Shown here piece after piece: positions 34,132 through 43,019 of a stretch of DNA of 64,000 nt (within the stretch, counting starts at the first letter, position 1; every line of letters begins with the position of its first letter). The position numbers were made by a program, and so were the translations under genes. The DNA lies in assembly GCF_039530285.1 (NCBI RefSeq), contig NZ_BAAAOK010000019.1, forward strand, positions 1 to 64,000, read 5' to 3'. The notes beneath the pieces were generated by a model that saw only the letters and a program-made list of their open reading frames with translations, was not told the origin of the DNA and made no database searches. This stretch comes from Actinomadura_C alba (lineage in GTDB: Bacteria; Actinomycetota; Actinomycetes; Streptosporangiales; Streptosporangiaceae).

Positions 34132-35330
34132 CAGGTGACCCGCTCGAACACCGCGGCCATGCCCTGACCACCTCCGATGCACATGGTCTCCAGACCGTAG
34201 CGGGCCTCGCGCCGGTCCATCTCGTGCAGAAGGGTGGCGAGGATCCGCGCGCCGGTCGCGCCGACCGGGTGGCCGAGCGAGATCCCGGAGCCGTTGACGT
34301 TGAGCCGGTCGAGATCGGTCAGCCCCCACTCGCGGGTGACGCCGAGGACCTGGGCGGCGAAGGCCTCGTTGAGCTCGATGAGGTCCATGTCGTCGAGGGT
34401 GAGCCCGGCGCGCCGCAGCGCGGCGGCGGTGGCGGGAACGGGACCGAGACCCATCAGCTCCGGCGCGACGCCCGCGACGGCCCATGACACGAGCCGGGCC
34501 CGTACTTCGAGCCCCAGCCGGTCGGCGTTCTCCGCGGTCGTCACCAGGCACACCGCCGCGCCGTCGTTCTGCCCGCTGGAGTTCCCGGCGGTGACGGTCG
34601 ACTCCGCGTCCTGTGCAAGGCGCACGGGCCGCAGCTTGGCGAGCTTCTCCACGGACGTGTCGGCCCGGGGATGCTCGTCGGTGTCGACGACGACCGTCTC
34701 CTTCCGCCCGCGGACCTCCACGGGGACGAGTTCGGCGGCGAAGCGCCCTTCACGCTGGGCGGCGACGGCCCGCTGGTGCGACCGCACGGCGAAGGCGTCC
34801 TGCTCCTCACGGGGGATGCCGTGCTTGCGGCGTACGTTCTCGGCCGTCTCGAGCATCCCACCCGGCACCGGGTGGAGCTCGCCGCCGGCAGTCACGCGCG
34901 CCCGGTCCAGCCGGTCGGCCAGTTTGATCTCCACACCGGGGCGGTCCCACCGCAGGCCGGTGGCGTAGTACTCCACCTGGCTCATGCTCTCGACACCGCC
35001 CGCGATGACCGTGTCGCCGGCGCCGCTCTGAACCTGCAGCACAGCGTCGATCACCGCCTGCAGACCCGAACCGCAGCGCCGGTCGACCTGCCGGCCGGCC
35101 GTCTCGACCGGCAGCCCCGCGTCGAGCGCGGCCACCCGGCCGATGGCCGGAGCCTCGCCGTTGGGGTTGCAGTTGCCGAGGATCACGTCGTCGACGCGGT
35201 CGGCGCCGGTGCGCTTGAGCAACTCCGTGATGACGGTGGCTGCGAGTCGCTGCGGCGGCACGTCGCGAAGTGACCCGCCGAACCGGCCGACCGGCGTACG
35301 GACCGGAGAGCAGACAACGACCTCACGCAT
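34131..35330 (-). CDS. Thiolase (acetyl-CoA C-acyltransferase)
   Basis: 399-residue thiolase of normal length. The acyl-accepting Cys86 sits in DRRCGSGLQAV, His354 in SLGHPVGATGARI and the second catalytic Cys384 in MCIGGGQGMA, so all catalytic residues are present. The N-terminus is EVVVCSPVRTPVGRFGG. It cleaves 3-ketoacyl-CoA or condenses acyl-CoAs. The ATG at 35330 has GGAGG six bases upstream. It is the first gene of a two-gene unit with the CoA-transferase, pointing to fatty, aromatic or other acyl-CoA breakdown. The divergent neighbour encodes an unrelated coiled-coil protein. Confidence 0.92.
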   Translation of the reverse strand: MREVVVCSPVRTPVGRFGGSLRDVPPQRLAATVITELLKRTGADRVDDVILGNCNPNGEAPAIGRVAALDAGLPVETAGRQVDRRCGSGLQAVIDAVLQVQSGAGDTVIAGGVESMSQVEYYATGLRWDRPGVEIKLADRLDRARVTAGGELHPVPGGMLETAENVRRKHGIPREEQDAFAVRSHQRAVAAQREGRFAAELVPVEVRGRKETVVVDTDEHPRADTSVEKLAKLRPVRLAQDAESTVTAGNSSGQNDGAAVCLVTTAENADRLGLEVRARLVSWAVAGVAPELMGLGPVPATAAALRRAGLTLDDMDLIELNEAFAAQVLGVTREWGLTDLDRLNVNGSGISLGHPVGATGARILATLLHEMDRREARYGLETMCIGGGQGMAAVFERVT

Positions 35331-35487
35331 GACGAACCTCCAGGCGACCACCGATCCGGATGCCAGTCTGCCGCACGGCTCGGCACCGGTTATCCACAGA
35401 TCGCCTGAAGGGACTGATGTCACAGAACCGGCCGCGATTACCGTCCGGAATCGGATGCACACAGCCCCCCGAGGGAGGAGACTCCTC

Positions 35488-35940
35488 ATGGCAACGACCG
35501 AAGACCGCGTGACGACCCTGGAGGGACGCATGAACGTGCTGGAGACCTGGGCCGGGCCCGGCCAGATCGAAGCGCTCGCCGCCGGGTTAACCGAGGTACG
35601 CGCCAATGTTCGCACCGTCATCAGAACCCAGGAGCGCCACACCCGCCAGCTCGCCGATCTCACCTCGGACGTCTCCGGGCTGAAGACCGACGTCGCCGAG
35701 CTCAAGACGGACATGGCCCAGGTCAAGGCCGACGTCGCCGAGCTGAAGGCCGACATGGCCCAGGTCAAGGCCGACGTCGCCGAACTGAAGGCCGACATGG
35801 CCCAGGTCAAGGCCGACGTCGCCGAGCTGAAGGCCGACATGGCCCAGGTCAAGGCCGATGTCGCCGACCTGACCACCACACTGAAGATGATCGTCGACCA
35901 CCTCGGGATCACCGGGGCCCCGGTCGGCCAGACCGGGTAA
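35488..35940 (+). CDS. Heptad-repeat coiled-coil protein
   Basis: 150-residue cytoplasmic protein with no enzymatic motif. Residues 1-50 (EDRVTTLEGRMNVLETWAGPGQIEALAAGLTEV) are helical. Residues about 66-127 consist of four near-identical 14-residue units, consensus KADVAELKADMAQV, which form two heptads each with hydrophobic a/d positions. This predicts a long parallel coiled coil. The underlying DNA is a 42-bp tandem repeat, so the length can vary by slippage. A GAGGGAGGAG site precedes the ATG and a strong hairpin follows the stop. Function unknown; such proteins often scaffold or tether partners. Confidence 0.8.
   Translation: MATTEDRVTTLEGRMNVLETWAGPGQIEALAAGLTEVRANVRTVIRTQERHTRQLADLTSDVSGLKTDVAELKTDMAQVKADVAELKADMAQVKADVAELKADMAQVKADVAELKADMAQVKADVADLTTTLKMIVDHLGITGAPVGQTG
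35683..35868. repeat. 42-bp in-frame tandem repeat
   Basis: Four complete 42-bp units (starts at 35683, 35725, 35767, 35809) plus an 18-bp partial unit encode the KADVAELKADMAQV coiled coil. Units 2-4 are almost identical at the DNA level, which suggests recent expansion. Confidence 0.85.
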
Positions 35941-35949
35941 CCCGGTAAG

Positions 35950-35981
35950 CGGCCGCCGCCCGACCGGGAGGGCGGCGGCCG
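35950..35981. terminator. Bidirectional hairpin terminator
   Basis: CGGCCGCCGCCC at 35950 pairs perfectly with GGGCGGCGGCCG at 35970 across an 8-base loop. It lies between the convergent coiled-coil gene (stop 35940) and the siderophore-binding gene (stop 35991). Confidence 0.75.
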
Positions 35982-35990
35982 TCCCCGGCC

Positions 35991-36998
<1,008 letters not shown>

Positions 36999-37013
36999 CT
37001 AGCATTCCTCCGC

Positions 37014-37054
37014 AGTTAGGTAAAACTAACTTCAATTAGGTTAGGTATACCTAA
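37014..37054. promoter_or_regulatory. Twin iron boxes (DtxR/IdeR-like) in divergent promoter
   Basis: TTAGGTTAGGTATACCTAA at 37036-37054 matches the TTAGGTTAGGCTAACCTAA iron-box consensus at 16 of 19 positions and contains the perfect palindrome TTAGGTATACCTAA. AGTTAG-N6-CTAACT at 37014-37031 is a second, weaker site. Both lie between the start codons of the binding protein (36998) and the permease (37110). Confidence 0.75.
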
Positions 37055-37109
37055 GCACACGAATCGGTCAACACGGGCCCGAGGGGTGATCAATGGAAGA
37101 GGGCGGGAC

Positions 37110-38129
37110 ATGACGGCGGTGCCGCTCGGCGCACTGCGCCGGCACCGGCTGTTGATCCTCCTCGGGCTCGCGCTCCTGACGATGGGCGTGACCGTGGCGA
37201 GCATCTCGATCGGTGCGATGCGGATCCCGCTGCCCGGTGTCTGGAGCGCGCTCGTCCACCCGACCGGTACCGAGCAGGACGACGTGGTGCGCTCGCTGCG
37301 GCTGCCCCGGACCGCGTTCGGGCTGCTCGCCGGGACGGCGCTCGGGATGGCCGGGGCGCTCGTCCAGGGACACACCCGAAACCCGCTCGCCGATCCCGGC
37401 CTGCTGGGCGTCACCCAGGGTGCGGCGTTCGCCATGGTGCTCAGCATCTTCACGCTGGGCGTGACGGACCTGCGGGTGTACATCTGGTTCGGTTTCGCCG
37501 GGGCGCTGGTCGCGAGTGTGGCGGTCTTCACCCTCGGGTCGGTGGGCGGCGGCGGAGCCACTCCGATCACGCTCGCGCTCGCCGGGGCGGCCGTGAGCAC
37601 GCTGCTGCACGGCCTGATCTCCGGCCTCGTCCTGCTCGACCAGCAGGCCCTGAACGTCTACCGGTTCTGGCAGGCGGGCGCCATCGCGGGCCGTGACGCG
37701 CGGCTGCTCCCGCAGGTGCTGCCGTTCGTACTGCTCGGCCTGTTCCTGGCGCTGGCCAACGCGCCCGGCCTCAACGTGCTGTCGCTGGGCGAGGACGTGG
37801 CCCGCTCACTGGGCCGGCGGGTGGGGCCGACCAGGGCGCTCGGCATCGCGTCGATCACCCTGCTGACCGGGTCGGCGGTGGCGGTCTGCGGTGCGCTGGC
37901 CTTCGTCGGCCTGATCGTCCCGCACGTCGCGCGGGCGTTGTCCGGTCCGGACCACCGGTGGCTGCTGCCGTACTCAGGTCTGCTGGGCGCGATCCTGCTG
38001 CTCGGCGCCGACATCGCCGGCCGCATCGTGGCCCGGCCCGGTGAACTGGAGGTGGGCATCATGCTGGCCCTGATCGGGGGTCCGTTCTTCATCGCGCTGG
38101 TGCGCCGCCGCAAGCCGGTGCGCCTGTGA
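37110..38129 (+). CDS. FecCD-family iron-siderophore permease 1
   Basis: 339-residue inner-membrane permease of the FecCD family with about nine to ten helices. Typical features are IPLPGVWSALVHP, RLPRTAFGLLAGTALGMAGALVQGHTRNPLADPGLLGVTQGAAFA (coupling and signature region), RFWQAGAIAGRD and VGLIVPHVARALSGPDHRWLLPYSGLLGAILLLGADIAGR. The ATG at 37110 is preferred over the GTG at 37086 because a GAAGAGGGCGG stretch lies just upstream of it. It dimerises with the second permease, whose start overlaps its stop by four bases. Iron-box control is likely. Confidence 0.9.
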   Translation: MTAVPLGALRRHRLLILLGLALLTMGVTVASISIGAMRIPLPGVWSALVHPTGTEQDDVVRSLRLPRTAFGLLAGTALGMAGALVQGHTRNPLADPGLLGVTQGAAFAMVLSIFTLGVTDLRVYIWFGFAGALVASVAVFTLGSVGGGGATPITLALAGAAVSTLLHGLISGLVLLDQQALNVYRFWQAGAIAGRDARLLPQVLPFVLLGLFLALANAPGLNVLSLGEDVARSLGRRVGPTRALGIASITLLTGSAVAVCGALAFVGLIVPHVARALSGPDHRWLLPYSGLLGAILLLGADIAGRIVARPGELEVGIMLALIGGPFFIALVRRRKPVRL

Positions 38130-39223
38130 GATCGCCCATACCGCGCACCGCGCCGGCCGGCTCCGTCCGTACGGGTGGCGTCTCGCTGACCGTACGGGTC
38201 GCACGCGTCTCGTTCCGGGTCCGGCCCCGCCCGATCACCGTGGCACTGGCCGGGCTCGGCCTGCTCGCGCTGCTGATGGCGCTCAGCGTGGGCCGCGGCG
38301 ACTTCCCGATCGGGGTCGGCGACGTGTTCCGCACGCTGCTCGGCGGCGAGGAGAACCGGTTCGTCGTCATGGAGCTGCGGCTGCCCCGCGCTCTGACGGG
38401 TGCGCTGGTCGGCGCGGCGCTCGGCCTGTCGGGCGCGATCGCGCAGGCGGTCGCCCGCAATCCCCTGGCCAGCCCGGACGTCCTCGGCGTCACCTCGGGA
38501 GCGAGCGTGGCCGTGGTCCTGGTGATGATCACAGGCGGCGGGTACGGCGGGGTGAGCGGCCTGATCGCCACGCTCGGCGTGCCGTTCGCCGGGCTCGCCG
38601 GCGGCCTGGTCGCCGGCATCGGCGTCTATCTGCTGGCCTGGCGGCACGGGCTGGACGGCTACCGCCTCGTGCTCGTCGGCATCGGCGTGACGAGCATCGC
38701 CGCGAACGTGAAGTGGTGGCTGCTCACCATCGGGGACGTCGACCAGGCGTCCCGCGCCATGGTCTGGATCACCGGCAGCCTCAACGGGCGCGGCTGGGAG
38801 CACGTCCGCCCGGTGGCCCTCGCGCTGATGCTGCTGATCCCGCTGACCCTGCTCGGCGCCCACAAACTCGAGGCACTCCGGCTCGGTGACGACTCCGCGC
38901 GCGGACTCGGGCTGCGGGTCGACCTGGCCCGTTCCCTTCTCGTGCTCGCGGCCGTCGCGCTGGCCGCGGTGGCCACCGCCTCGGCGGGGCCGGTGGAGTT
39001 CGTCGCGCTGGCCGCCCCGCAGATCGCACTGCGGCTGTGCGGATCCACCCGGCCGCCGCTGGTCGGCTCCCTGGTGGTCGGCGCCGTTCTCACCGTCGGC
39101 GCGGATCTGATCGCCCGCACCGCCTTCGGCGGCGTGGAACTGCCGGTCGGCGTGGTCACGGCGGTCCTCGGCGCACCCTTCCTCATCTATCTGCTCGTCC
39201 GGTCCCGGCGGAAGGCGACCTAG
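38126..39223 (+). CDS. FecCD-family iron-siderophore permease 2
   Basis: 365-residue second membrane subunit. After about 30 basic residues comes the FecCD fold: ELRLPRALTGALVGAALGLSGAIAQAVARNPLASPDVLGVTSGASVAVVL, WITGSLNGRGWEHVRP and GPVEFVALAAPQIALRLCGSTRPPLVGSLVVGAVLTVGADLIAR. The start (GTGA) overlaps the first permease, and the stop TAG shares a base with the GTG of the ATPase gene (TAGTG). The unit is therefore a strictly coupled CD-CD-ATPase operon. Subunit identity with FepD/FepG-type pairs is clear; the siderophore is not. Confidence 0.9.
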   Translation: MRSPIPRTAPAGSVRTGGVSLTVRVARVSFRVRPRPITVALAGLGLLALLMALSVGRGDFPIGVGDVFRTLLGGEENRFVVMELRLPRALTGALVGAALGLSGAIAQAVARNPLASPDVLGVTSGASVAVVLVMITGGGYGGVSGLIATLGVPFAGLAGGLVAGIGVYLLAWRHGLDGYRLVLVGIGVTSIAANVKWWLLTIGDVDQASRAMVWITGSLNGRGWEHVRPVALALMLLIPLTLLGAHKLEALRLGDDSARGLGLRVDLARSLLVLAAVALAAVATASAGPVEFVALAAPQIALRLCGSTRPPLVGSLVVGAVLTVGADLIARTAFGGVELPVGVVTAVLGAPFLIYLLVRSRRKAT

Positions 39224-40038
39224 TGGCTTCATTGACCGCGCGCGACCTGCGGCTCGGGTACGGCGACCGGATCGTCGTCGACGGGCTGTCCCTCGACCTC
39301 GGCGACGCCGGGGTCACGGCGATCATCGGGCCGAACGGCTGCGGCAAGTCGACGCTGCTGCGCGCCCTCGGACGGCTGCTCAAACCCCACGCAGGCCGGG
39401 TACTGCTGGACGGGGACGACATCGCGAAGGTGCCGACCCGCGAGGTGGCCAAGCGGCTGGCCATCCTGCCGCAGGCACCGCAGGCACCCGAGGGACTGAC
39501 CGTCGCCGACCTCGTGACCCGTGGCCGTCACCCCCACCAGTCGTGGTACCGCCAGTGGTCGTCCTCCGACGAGGGCGCGGTGGCCGACGCGCTGGCCAAG
39601 ACCGGGCTGCTCGAGCTGGCCGACCGGCCCCTCGACGAGCTGTCCGGCGGGCAGCGGCAGCGCGCCTGGATCTCCATGGCGCTCGCCCAGGACACCGGCC
39701 TGCTGCTGCTCGACGAGCCCACCACGTTCCTCGACCTGGCCCACCAGATCGAGGTGCTGGAGCTGATCCGCCGGCTGCATGCCGACCACGGCCGTACGGT
39801 CGTCATGGTGCTGCACGACCTCAACCTGGCGGCGCGCTACGCGGACCGGCTCGTCGCCATGCGCGACGGCCGGGTCGCCGCCTCAGGAGCACCCGCCGAG
39901 GTGCTCACCGTGGAACTGCTCGCCGAGGTGTTCGGCCTGGACGCCAAGATCATCACAGATCCGGTCTCGGGCGGCCCCCTGGTCGTCCCCCTCGGCGGCG
40001 CGCGGTCCGCGACGGCCCGGCCGCCGGACGGCTCCTAG
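39223..40038 (+). CDS. Iron-siderophore ABC transporter ATP-binding protein (FecE type)
   Basis: 271-residue ATPase that powers the FecCD permeases. Walker A is IIGPNGCGKSTLLRAL (about 34-49), the Q-loop is in AILPQAPQAPEGL, the ABC signature is LSGGQRQRAWISMALAQ, Walker B is GLLLLDEPTTFLDLAH and the switch His is in VMVLHDLNLAARY. All motifs are intact. The GTG overlaps the preceding stop. The gene is convergent with the hydrolase gene, whose stop overlaps its end by four bases, so no separate terminator is present. Family members import ferric citrate, enterobactin or hydroxamate complexes. Confidence 0.92.
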   Translation: MASLTARDLRLGYGDRIVVDGLSLDLGDAGVTAIIGPNGCGKSTLLRALGRLLKPHAGRVLLDGDDIAKVPTREVAKRLAILPQAPQAPEGLTVADLVTRGRHPHQSWYRQWSSSDEGAVADALAKTGLLELADRPLDELSGGQRQRAWISMALAQDTGLLLLDEPTTFLDLAHQIEVLELIRRLHADHGRTVVMVLHDLNLAARYADRLVAMRDGRVAASGAPAEVLTVELLAEVFGLDAKIITDPVSGGPLVVPLGGARSATARPPDGS

Positions 40039-40712
40039 CGCTCGGCCCGGTAGGCCTCCAGGCGGTCGGCGAGCTCGGCCGGGCGGGCGAGCATCGGCAT
40101 GTGGCCGGTGGCGATCTCGTCGGGGATGATGCCCAGGCGTTCACGCACGACGCGGCGCATGAACTCGGCCGGGAAGAAGCGGTCGTCGCCGCAGAGCAGG
40201 AATCTCGTCGGCACATCGGGCCACGCCTTGAGCGGCCACGGCTTGACGAACGGCGTGCCGGACTGATCCCGCTCGGCCCGTGTCGCCTCGGCCACGAGGT
40301 CCGGCGGGACGTCGTGGTAGTAGACGTCTGACGGGTCGTCCGAAGCCGGACCGCCGTGTTCGGCCTGTTCGCGCTTCGCCTGCTCGTAGCCGGTGTTGGC
40401 CCACCAGTCACCCGGCGGCTCGCCCGGCGACGGGATCATCGCCTGCAACAGCACCAGCAGGTCGACCGGCATCCTGTCGCAGACCAGCGGACCGGTGAAA
40501 CCGCCGAGCGAGTGGGCCACCAGGACGAGGTCGGTACGGTCGCCGATGGCGTCGACGACCGCGTCGGCGTACTCGGCCAGCCCGGCCGAGTCGTCCGCGC
40601 AGGGCAGATCCACCGCCACTACGTCATGGCCTCGCTCACGCAGCTCGGCGCTCAGGGGGCGCCAGTACTCCGGGCCGCTCGCGGCACCGGGAATCAGGAC
40701 ATATGTGGCCAT
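40035..40712 (-). CDS. Alpha/beta hydrolase
   Basis: 225-residue single-domain alpha/beta hydrolase of the salicylate-esterase-like (MES/HNL) group. ATYVLIPGAASGPEYWRPL begins the fold, VAVDLPCADDSAGLAEYADAVVDAI follows, and the nucleophile elbow AHSLGG puts Ser at about 67. The lid contains WWANTGYEQAKREQAEHGG. The acid is likely in LLCGDDRFFP and the His in ATGHMPMLARP near 206. It probably cleaves a small ester or amide. It is followed at a two-base interval by the co-oriented PPOX gene upstream and is expected to be co-transcribed with it. Confidence 0.85.
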   Translation of the reverse strand: MATYVLIPGAASGPEYWRPLSAELRERGHDVVAVDLPCADDSAGLAEYADAVVDAIGDRTDLVLVAHSLGGFTGPLVCDRMPVDLLVLLQAMIPSPGEPPGDWWANTGYEQAKREQAEHGGPASDDPSDVYYHDVPPDLVAEATRAERDQSGTPFVKPWPLKAWPDVPTRFLLCGDDRFFPAEFMRRVVRERLGIIPDEIATGHMPMLARPAELADRLEAYRAER

Positions 40713-40714
40713 CG

Positions 40715-41332
40715 TCAGACGACCTCCCTCTCACTCTCGTCCCTGTCACTGTCGCTTCCGGGACCGTCGTTTCCGTGACTTTCGTTCGGTGACCCGCCCC
40801 GGCCGCGCTGCTGGAACTCCTCGACGCCGACGCCTCCGGGCAGGCGGGTCTGGAAGTCGAGGACCCCCACCCAGGTCGGACGCACGGCGATGCGCGCCAT
40901 CCTCGTGCCCGGGTGGTCGACCTCGGCGAGGTTGGCGGCACCCTGTTCGGGGCCGGCGTAACGATGCTGGGCCAGCGCGTACTCCGGCACGATCCCCTCC
41001 ACATCGGTGACCGAGGCCCGGCCGCGGATGAGGAGCACCTCCGGCGGTGTGGTCGCCTTGTCGATGGTGATGGCGACATCGGGTTTGGCCCGCAGAGCGG
41101 CGATCTTACGTGCCCCCTCGAAGGTGGACAGGACGATCTCGGTGCCGGTCCAGTGGAACAACATCGGGAACACCCGTGGCGTGCCGTCCGCAGCGACGTA
41201 CGCCACGCGCGCCAGCTCGGTCGAGGCGAGCAGACGGGTGGCCACGTCACTTTTCAGCAGGCCGATGTCACCTTGCCGCAGCGCCATCGGATCGCGGGGA
41301 ACTTCAGTCTTCACCGGTCCACTCCTCATCAT
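40715..41332 (-). CDS. Pyridoxamine 5'-phosphate oxidase-fold (PPOX) protein
   Basis: 205-residue split-barrel flavin/F420-binding-type protein. VATRLLASTELARVAYVAADGTPRVFPMLFHWTGTEIVLST and VAITIDKATTPPEVLLIRGRASVTDVEGIVPEYALAQHRY are PPOX strands. The C-terminal 30 residues are polar and repetitive (SPNESHGNDGPGSDSDRDESE) and look disordered. Actinomycete relatives reduce or bind heme, biliverdin or F420 substrates; the specific role is unknown. The ATG at 41332 lies behind a TAGGAGT site that is also half of an inverted repeat, so regulator binding could block translation initiation or transcription. It is divergent from the HxlR-type gene. Confidence 0.8.
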   Translation of the reverse strand: MMRSGPVKTEVPRDPMALRQGDIGLLKSDVATRLLASTELARVAYVAADGTPRVFPMLFHWTGTEIVLSTFEGARKIAALRAKPDVAITIDKATTPPEVLLIRGRASVTDVEGIVPEYALAQHRYAGPEQGAANLAEVDHPGTRMARIAVRPTWVGVLDFQTRLPGGVGVEEFQQRGRGGSPNESHGNDGPGSDSDRDESEREVV

Positions 41333-41334
41333 GA

Positions 41335-41351
41335 ACTCCTAATGTAGGAGT
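41335..41351. promoter_or_regulatory. Putative HxlR operator
   Basis: ACTCCTA-ATG-TAGGAGT, a perfect 7-bp-arm inverted repeat, lies in the divergent gap and covers the ribosome-binding site of the PPOX gene. It is the obvious candidate site for the neighbouring HxlR protein. Confidence 0.55.
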
Positions 41352-41400
41352 GAGTACATCACATATGGGAGTCACCGGTGCGGGGATAAGAGTGATCGAA

Positions 41401-41406
41401 TATGCT
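41401..41406 (+). promoter_or_regulatory. Leaderless-type -10 element for the HxlR-SCP2 gene
   Basis: TATGCT ends six bases before the ATG at 41413. No ribosome-binding site is present. It supports 41413 as the start, rather than the ATG-like codons further upstream. Confidence 0.45.
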
Positions 41407-41412
41407 CTGGGC

Positions 41413-42090
41413 ATGCCCGGCAGGCGAAGCTACAACGACCCGTGCGGCATCGCACGGGGCCTCAATCTGGTCGGTGAGCGCTGGGCCCTCCTGGTGGTGC
41501 GCGAGCTGCTGCTGGGCCCGAAGCGGTTCACCGACCTGCATCGCGGTCTGCCCACCGCGAGTCAGAACGTGCTGTCCCAGCGTCTGCGTGAACTGGAGCA
41601 GGACGGGGTGATACGGCGCCGCAAGCTCGGGCCGCCCGTCGGCACGTGGGTGTACGAGCTGACCGAGTGGGGTTACGACCTCGAACCCGTCCTGGCCCAT
41701 CTCGGCCGGTGGGGCAGCCGTGCTCCGGTGACCTCCACCGCGGAGTCCAGCGCCGATTCGCTGATCCTGGCCATGAGGGATCTGTTCGTCTCGCACCTCG
41801 CCGAAGGCATGCGAGGGAGTTACGAGCTGCGGCTCGGCGACGACCGCTTCCGCGCCGAGGTCGCGGACGGCCGGATCGAGCTGATCCGCGGCAGCGCCGA
41901 GCGGCCCGACGCGGTGGTCGAGACCGACGTCGCCACGCTCTGGGGCCTGATCCTGGGTGAGCACCGGATCGACGACACACTGCGCTCAGGCCACGTCACG
42001 CTGGAGGGTGACCACCGAGCGGGGACGCGCTTCATCGACCTCTTCCGCGCGCCCCCAATGCACGGCCAGGCCGTGGACGATCCCGCGTGA
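41413..42090 (+). CDS. HxlR-family regulator fused to an SCP2 sterol-carrier-like domain
   Basis: 225-residue regulator. Residues 1-105 are an HxlR winged helix (SYNDPCGIARGLNLVGERWALLVVRELLLGPKRFTDLHRGLPTASQNVLSQRLRELEQDGVIRRRKL), including the conserved Cys near residue 11. Residues about 125-215 resemble an SCP2 sterol-carrier domain (GSYELRLGDDRFRAEVADGRIELIRGSAERPDAVVETDVATLWGLILGE). The SCP2 part may bind a hydrophobic ligand that controls DNA binding. The start at 41413 is chosen over 41350 because of the -10 element six bases upstream. It probably regulates the divergent PPOX-hydrolase pair through the palindrome at 41335. Confidence 0.85.
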   Translation: MPGRRSYNDPCGIARGLNLVGERWALLVVRELLLGPKRFTDLHRGLPTASQNVLSQRLRELEQDGVIRRRKLGPPVGTWVYELTEWGYDLEPVLAHLGRWGSRAPVTSTAESSADSLILAMRDLFVSHLAEGMRGSYELRLGDDRFRAEVADGRIELIRGSAERPDAVVETDVATLWGLILGEHRIDDTLRSGHVTLEGDHRAGTRFIDLFRAPPMHGQAVDDPA

Positions 42091-42175
42091 GACGGTGACG
42101 GGTCGGAGCCTCGACTACGGGCGGCGGAACGGCGGGGACGGCCGGTCGGGGCTCTGGGAGATGACTACGGCGCTT

Positions 42176-42221
42176 AACTGCATGATCACGCCAGAGGTTT
42201 CCCCGCCGTGATCATGTAGTT
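42176..42221. terminator. Hairpin after the HxlR gene
   Basis: AACTGCATGATCACG at 42176 pairs with CGTGATCATGTAGTT at 42207 across a 16-base loop; one position is a G.U pair. The right arm belongs to the dispersed repeat. It may terminate the HxlR transcript 86 bases after its stop. Confidence 0.5.
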
Positions 42222-42227
42222 GTTCGC
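42202..42227 (+). repeat. Dispersed intergenic repeat, copy 2
   Basis: Matches 21327-21352 with one mismatch over 26 bases (core GTGATCATGTAGTTGTTCGC here). It forms the right arm of the hairpin at 42176 and adjoins the Tn3-type remnant. Confidence 0.6.
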
Positions 42228-42239
42228 GCTTTCGAGGCC

Positions 42240-42480
42240 CGACTTCGCGGGACTCGCTGGAGGCGCGCGTCGGCGCTCAGGCGGCTGTTGACGGTCCACA
42301 CAGTGCCCGTCTCGACGCCGAGGGAGCGATCCGGGCCGCCAACGCCGTCCACAACAGGGCGGTCCGGGTCCCGCCGCCCGGCCGTCCCCGTTCCTGCGTC
42401 ACCACATCAACGTCATCGGCAGGTACTCCTTCGCTCTCCCGACCTGCCTGGCCGCACCCGGGACCTGCGCGACCCCTCAA
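42240..42480 (+). pseudogene. Tn3-family transposase C-terminal remnant
   Basis: The plus strand encodes RHHINVIGRYSFALP near 42390-42435, then after a +1 shift LPGRTRDLRDP. This corresponds to the conserved end of actinobacterial Tn3-type transposases (HIN-GRY-F-LP-LPGGLR-LRDP). Degenerate similarity may extend upstream toward 42270 (SARLDAEGAIRAANAV). Stops and frameshifts interrupt it, and no resolvase or 38-bp terminal inverted repeats were seen. The rest of the 408-base stretch 42091-42498 holds the hairpin and dispersed repeat only. Confidence 0.5.
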
Positions 42481-42498
42481 CGTGTCCCGCGCCGCGCA

Positions 42499-42741
42499 TC
42501 AGCACGACGGCTCGCGCCATGCCACTGACCGGGTGCGCATGGCGTGGTGCACTCGGGCGGCCGTGATCACGCGGCCGAGCTCCTCTGAAGTGTCCGCCTC
42601 GACCAGGCGTCCACCGACGAGAGCCCACCAGTTGCCGGTGGCGTGTCCCCACCACAGCGGTACGCCGGGGAATCGGCGCGTCAGTGCGCGCAGCTCGACA
42701 GCATGCTGGGACGCGGGGCGGGCATGACGTCCGGCCTGCAT
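42499..42741 (-). CDS. Small hypothetical protein
   Basis: 80-residue protein of unknown function. HAVELRALTRRFPGVPLWWGHATGNWWALVGGRLVEADTSEELGRVI is a compact, Trp-rich module that I recognise as a recurring small actinobacterial protein, often near HTH/DUF397-type regulators. The ATG at 42741 has GGGAGG eight bases upstream. The same frame continues upstream as a longer open frame, but composition changes there and the inverted repeat at 42819 falls inside it, so the short version is preferred. It sits in the debris region between transposase and regulator remnants, so it may itself be an orphan. Confidence 0.55.
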   Translation of the reverse strand: MQAGRHARPASQHAVELRALTRRFPGVPLWWGHATGNWWALVGGRLVEADTSEELGRVITAARVHHAMRTRSVAWREPSC

Positions 42742-42818
42742 TCCGAGGTCCTCCCTGGTCCGTGTGCCATGTGGGCGACCAAGGCCTCGCGAACCGGCCG
42801 TACGCCGCCAGAGCCGAG

Positions 42819-42880
42819 ATGGCGCGACGGTGCGGAACGCGGCCCGGGGGCCGGCCACGGTCTCCGCACCGTCGCGCCAT
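42819..42880. repeat. 18-bp perfect inverted repeat
   Basis: ATGGCGCGACGGTGCGGA at 42819-42836 and its exact reverse complement at 42863-42880 are separated by 26 GC-rich bases. CCGTACG also occurs outside both arms at slightly different distances, so the mirrored element is about 45 bp long. The 278-base gap 42742-43019 contains no convincing gene apart from this. Confidence 0.75.
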
Positions 42881-43019
42881 CGTGGTGGGTCGTACGGCTC
42901 CGAGATCCTGCTCCGGCGGGAGCCGGGCCGTACGACATCGCCTGGGCCTTCCCCTGCCCGAGACGAAGCGGTGGGCACGCCGCCGCGCCGTGCCGGCGCG
43001 CCCACGTCGAGATGCCACA

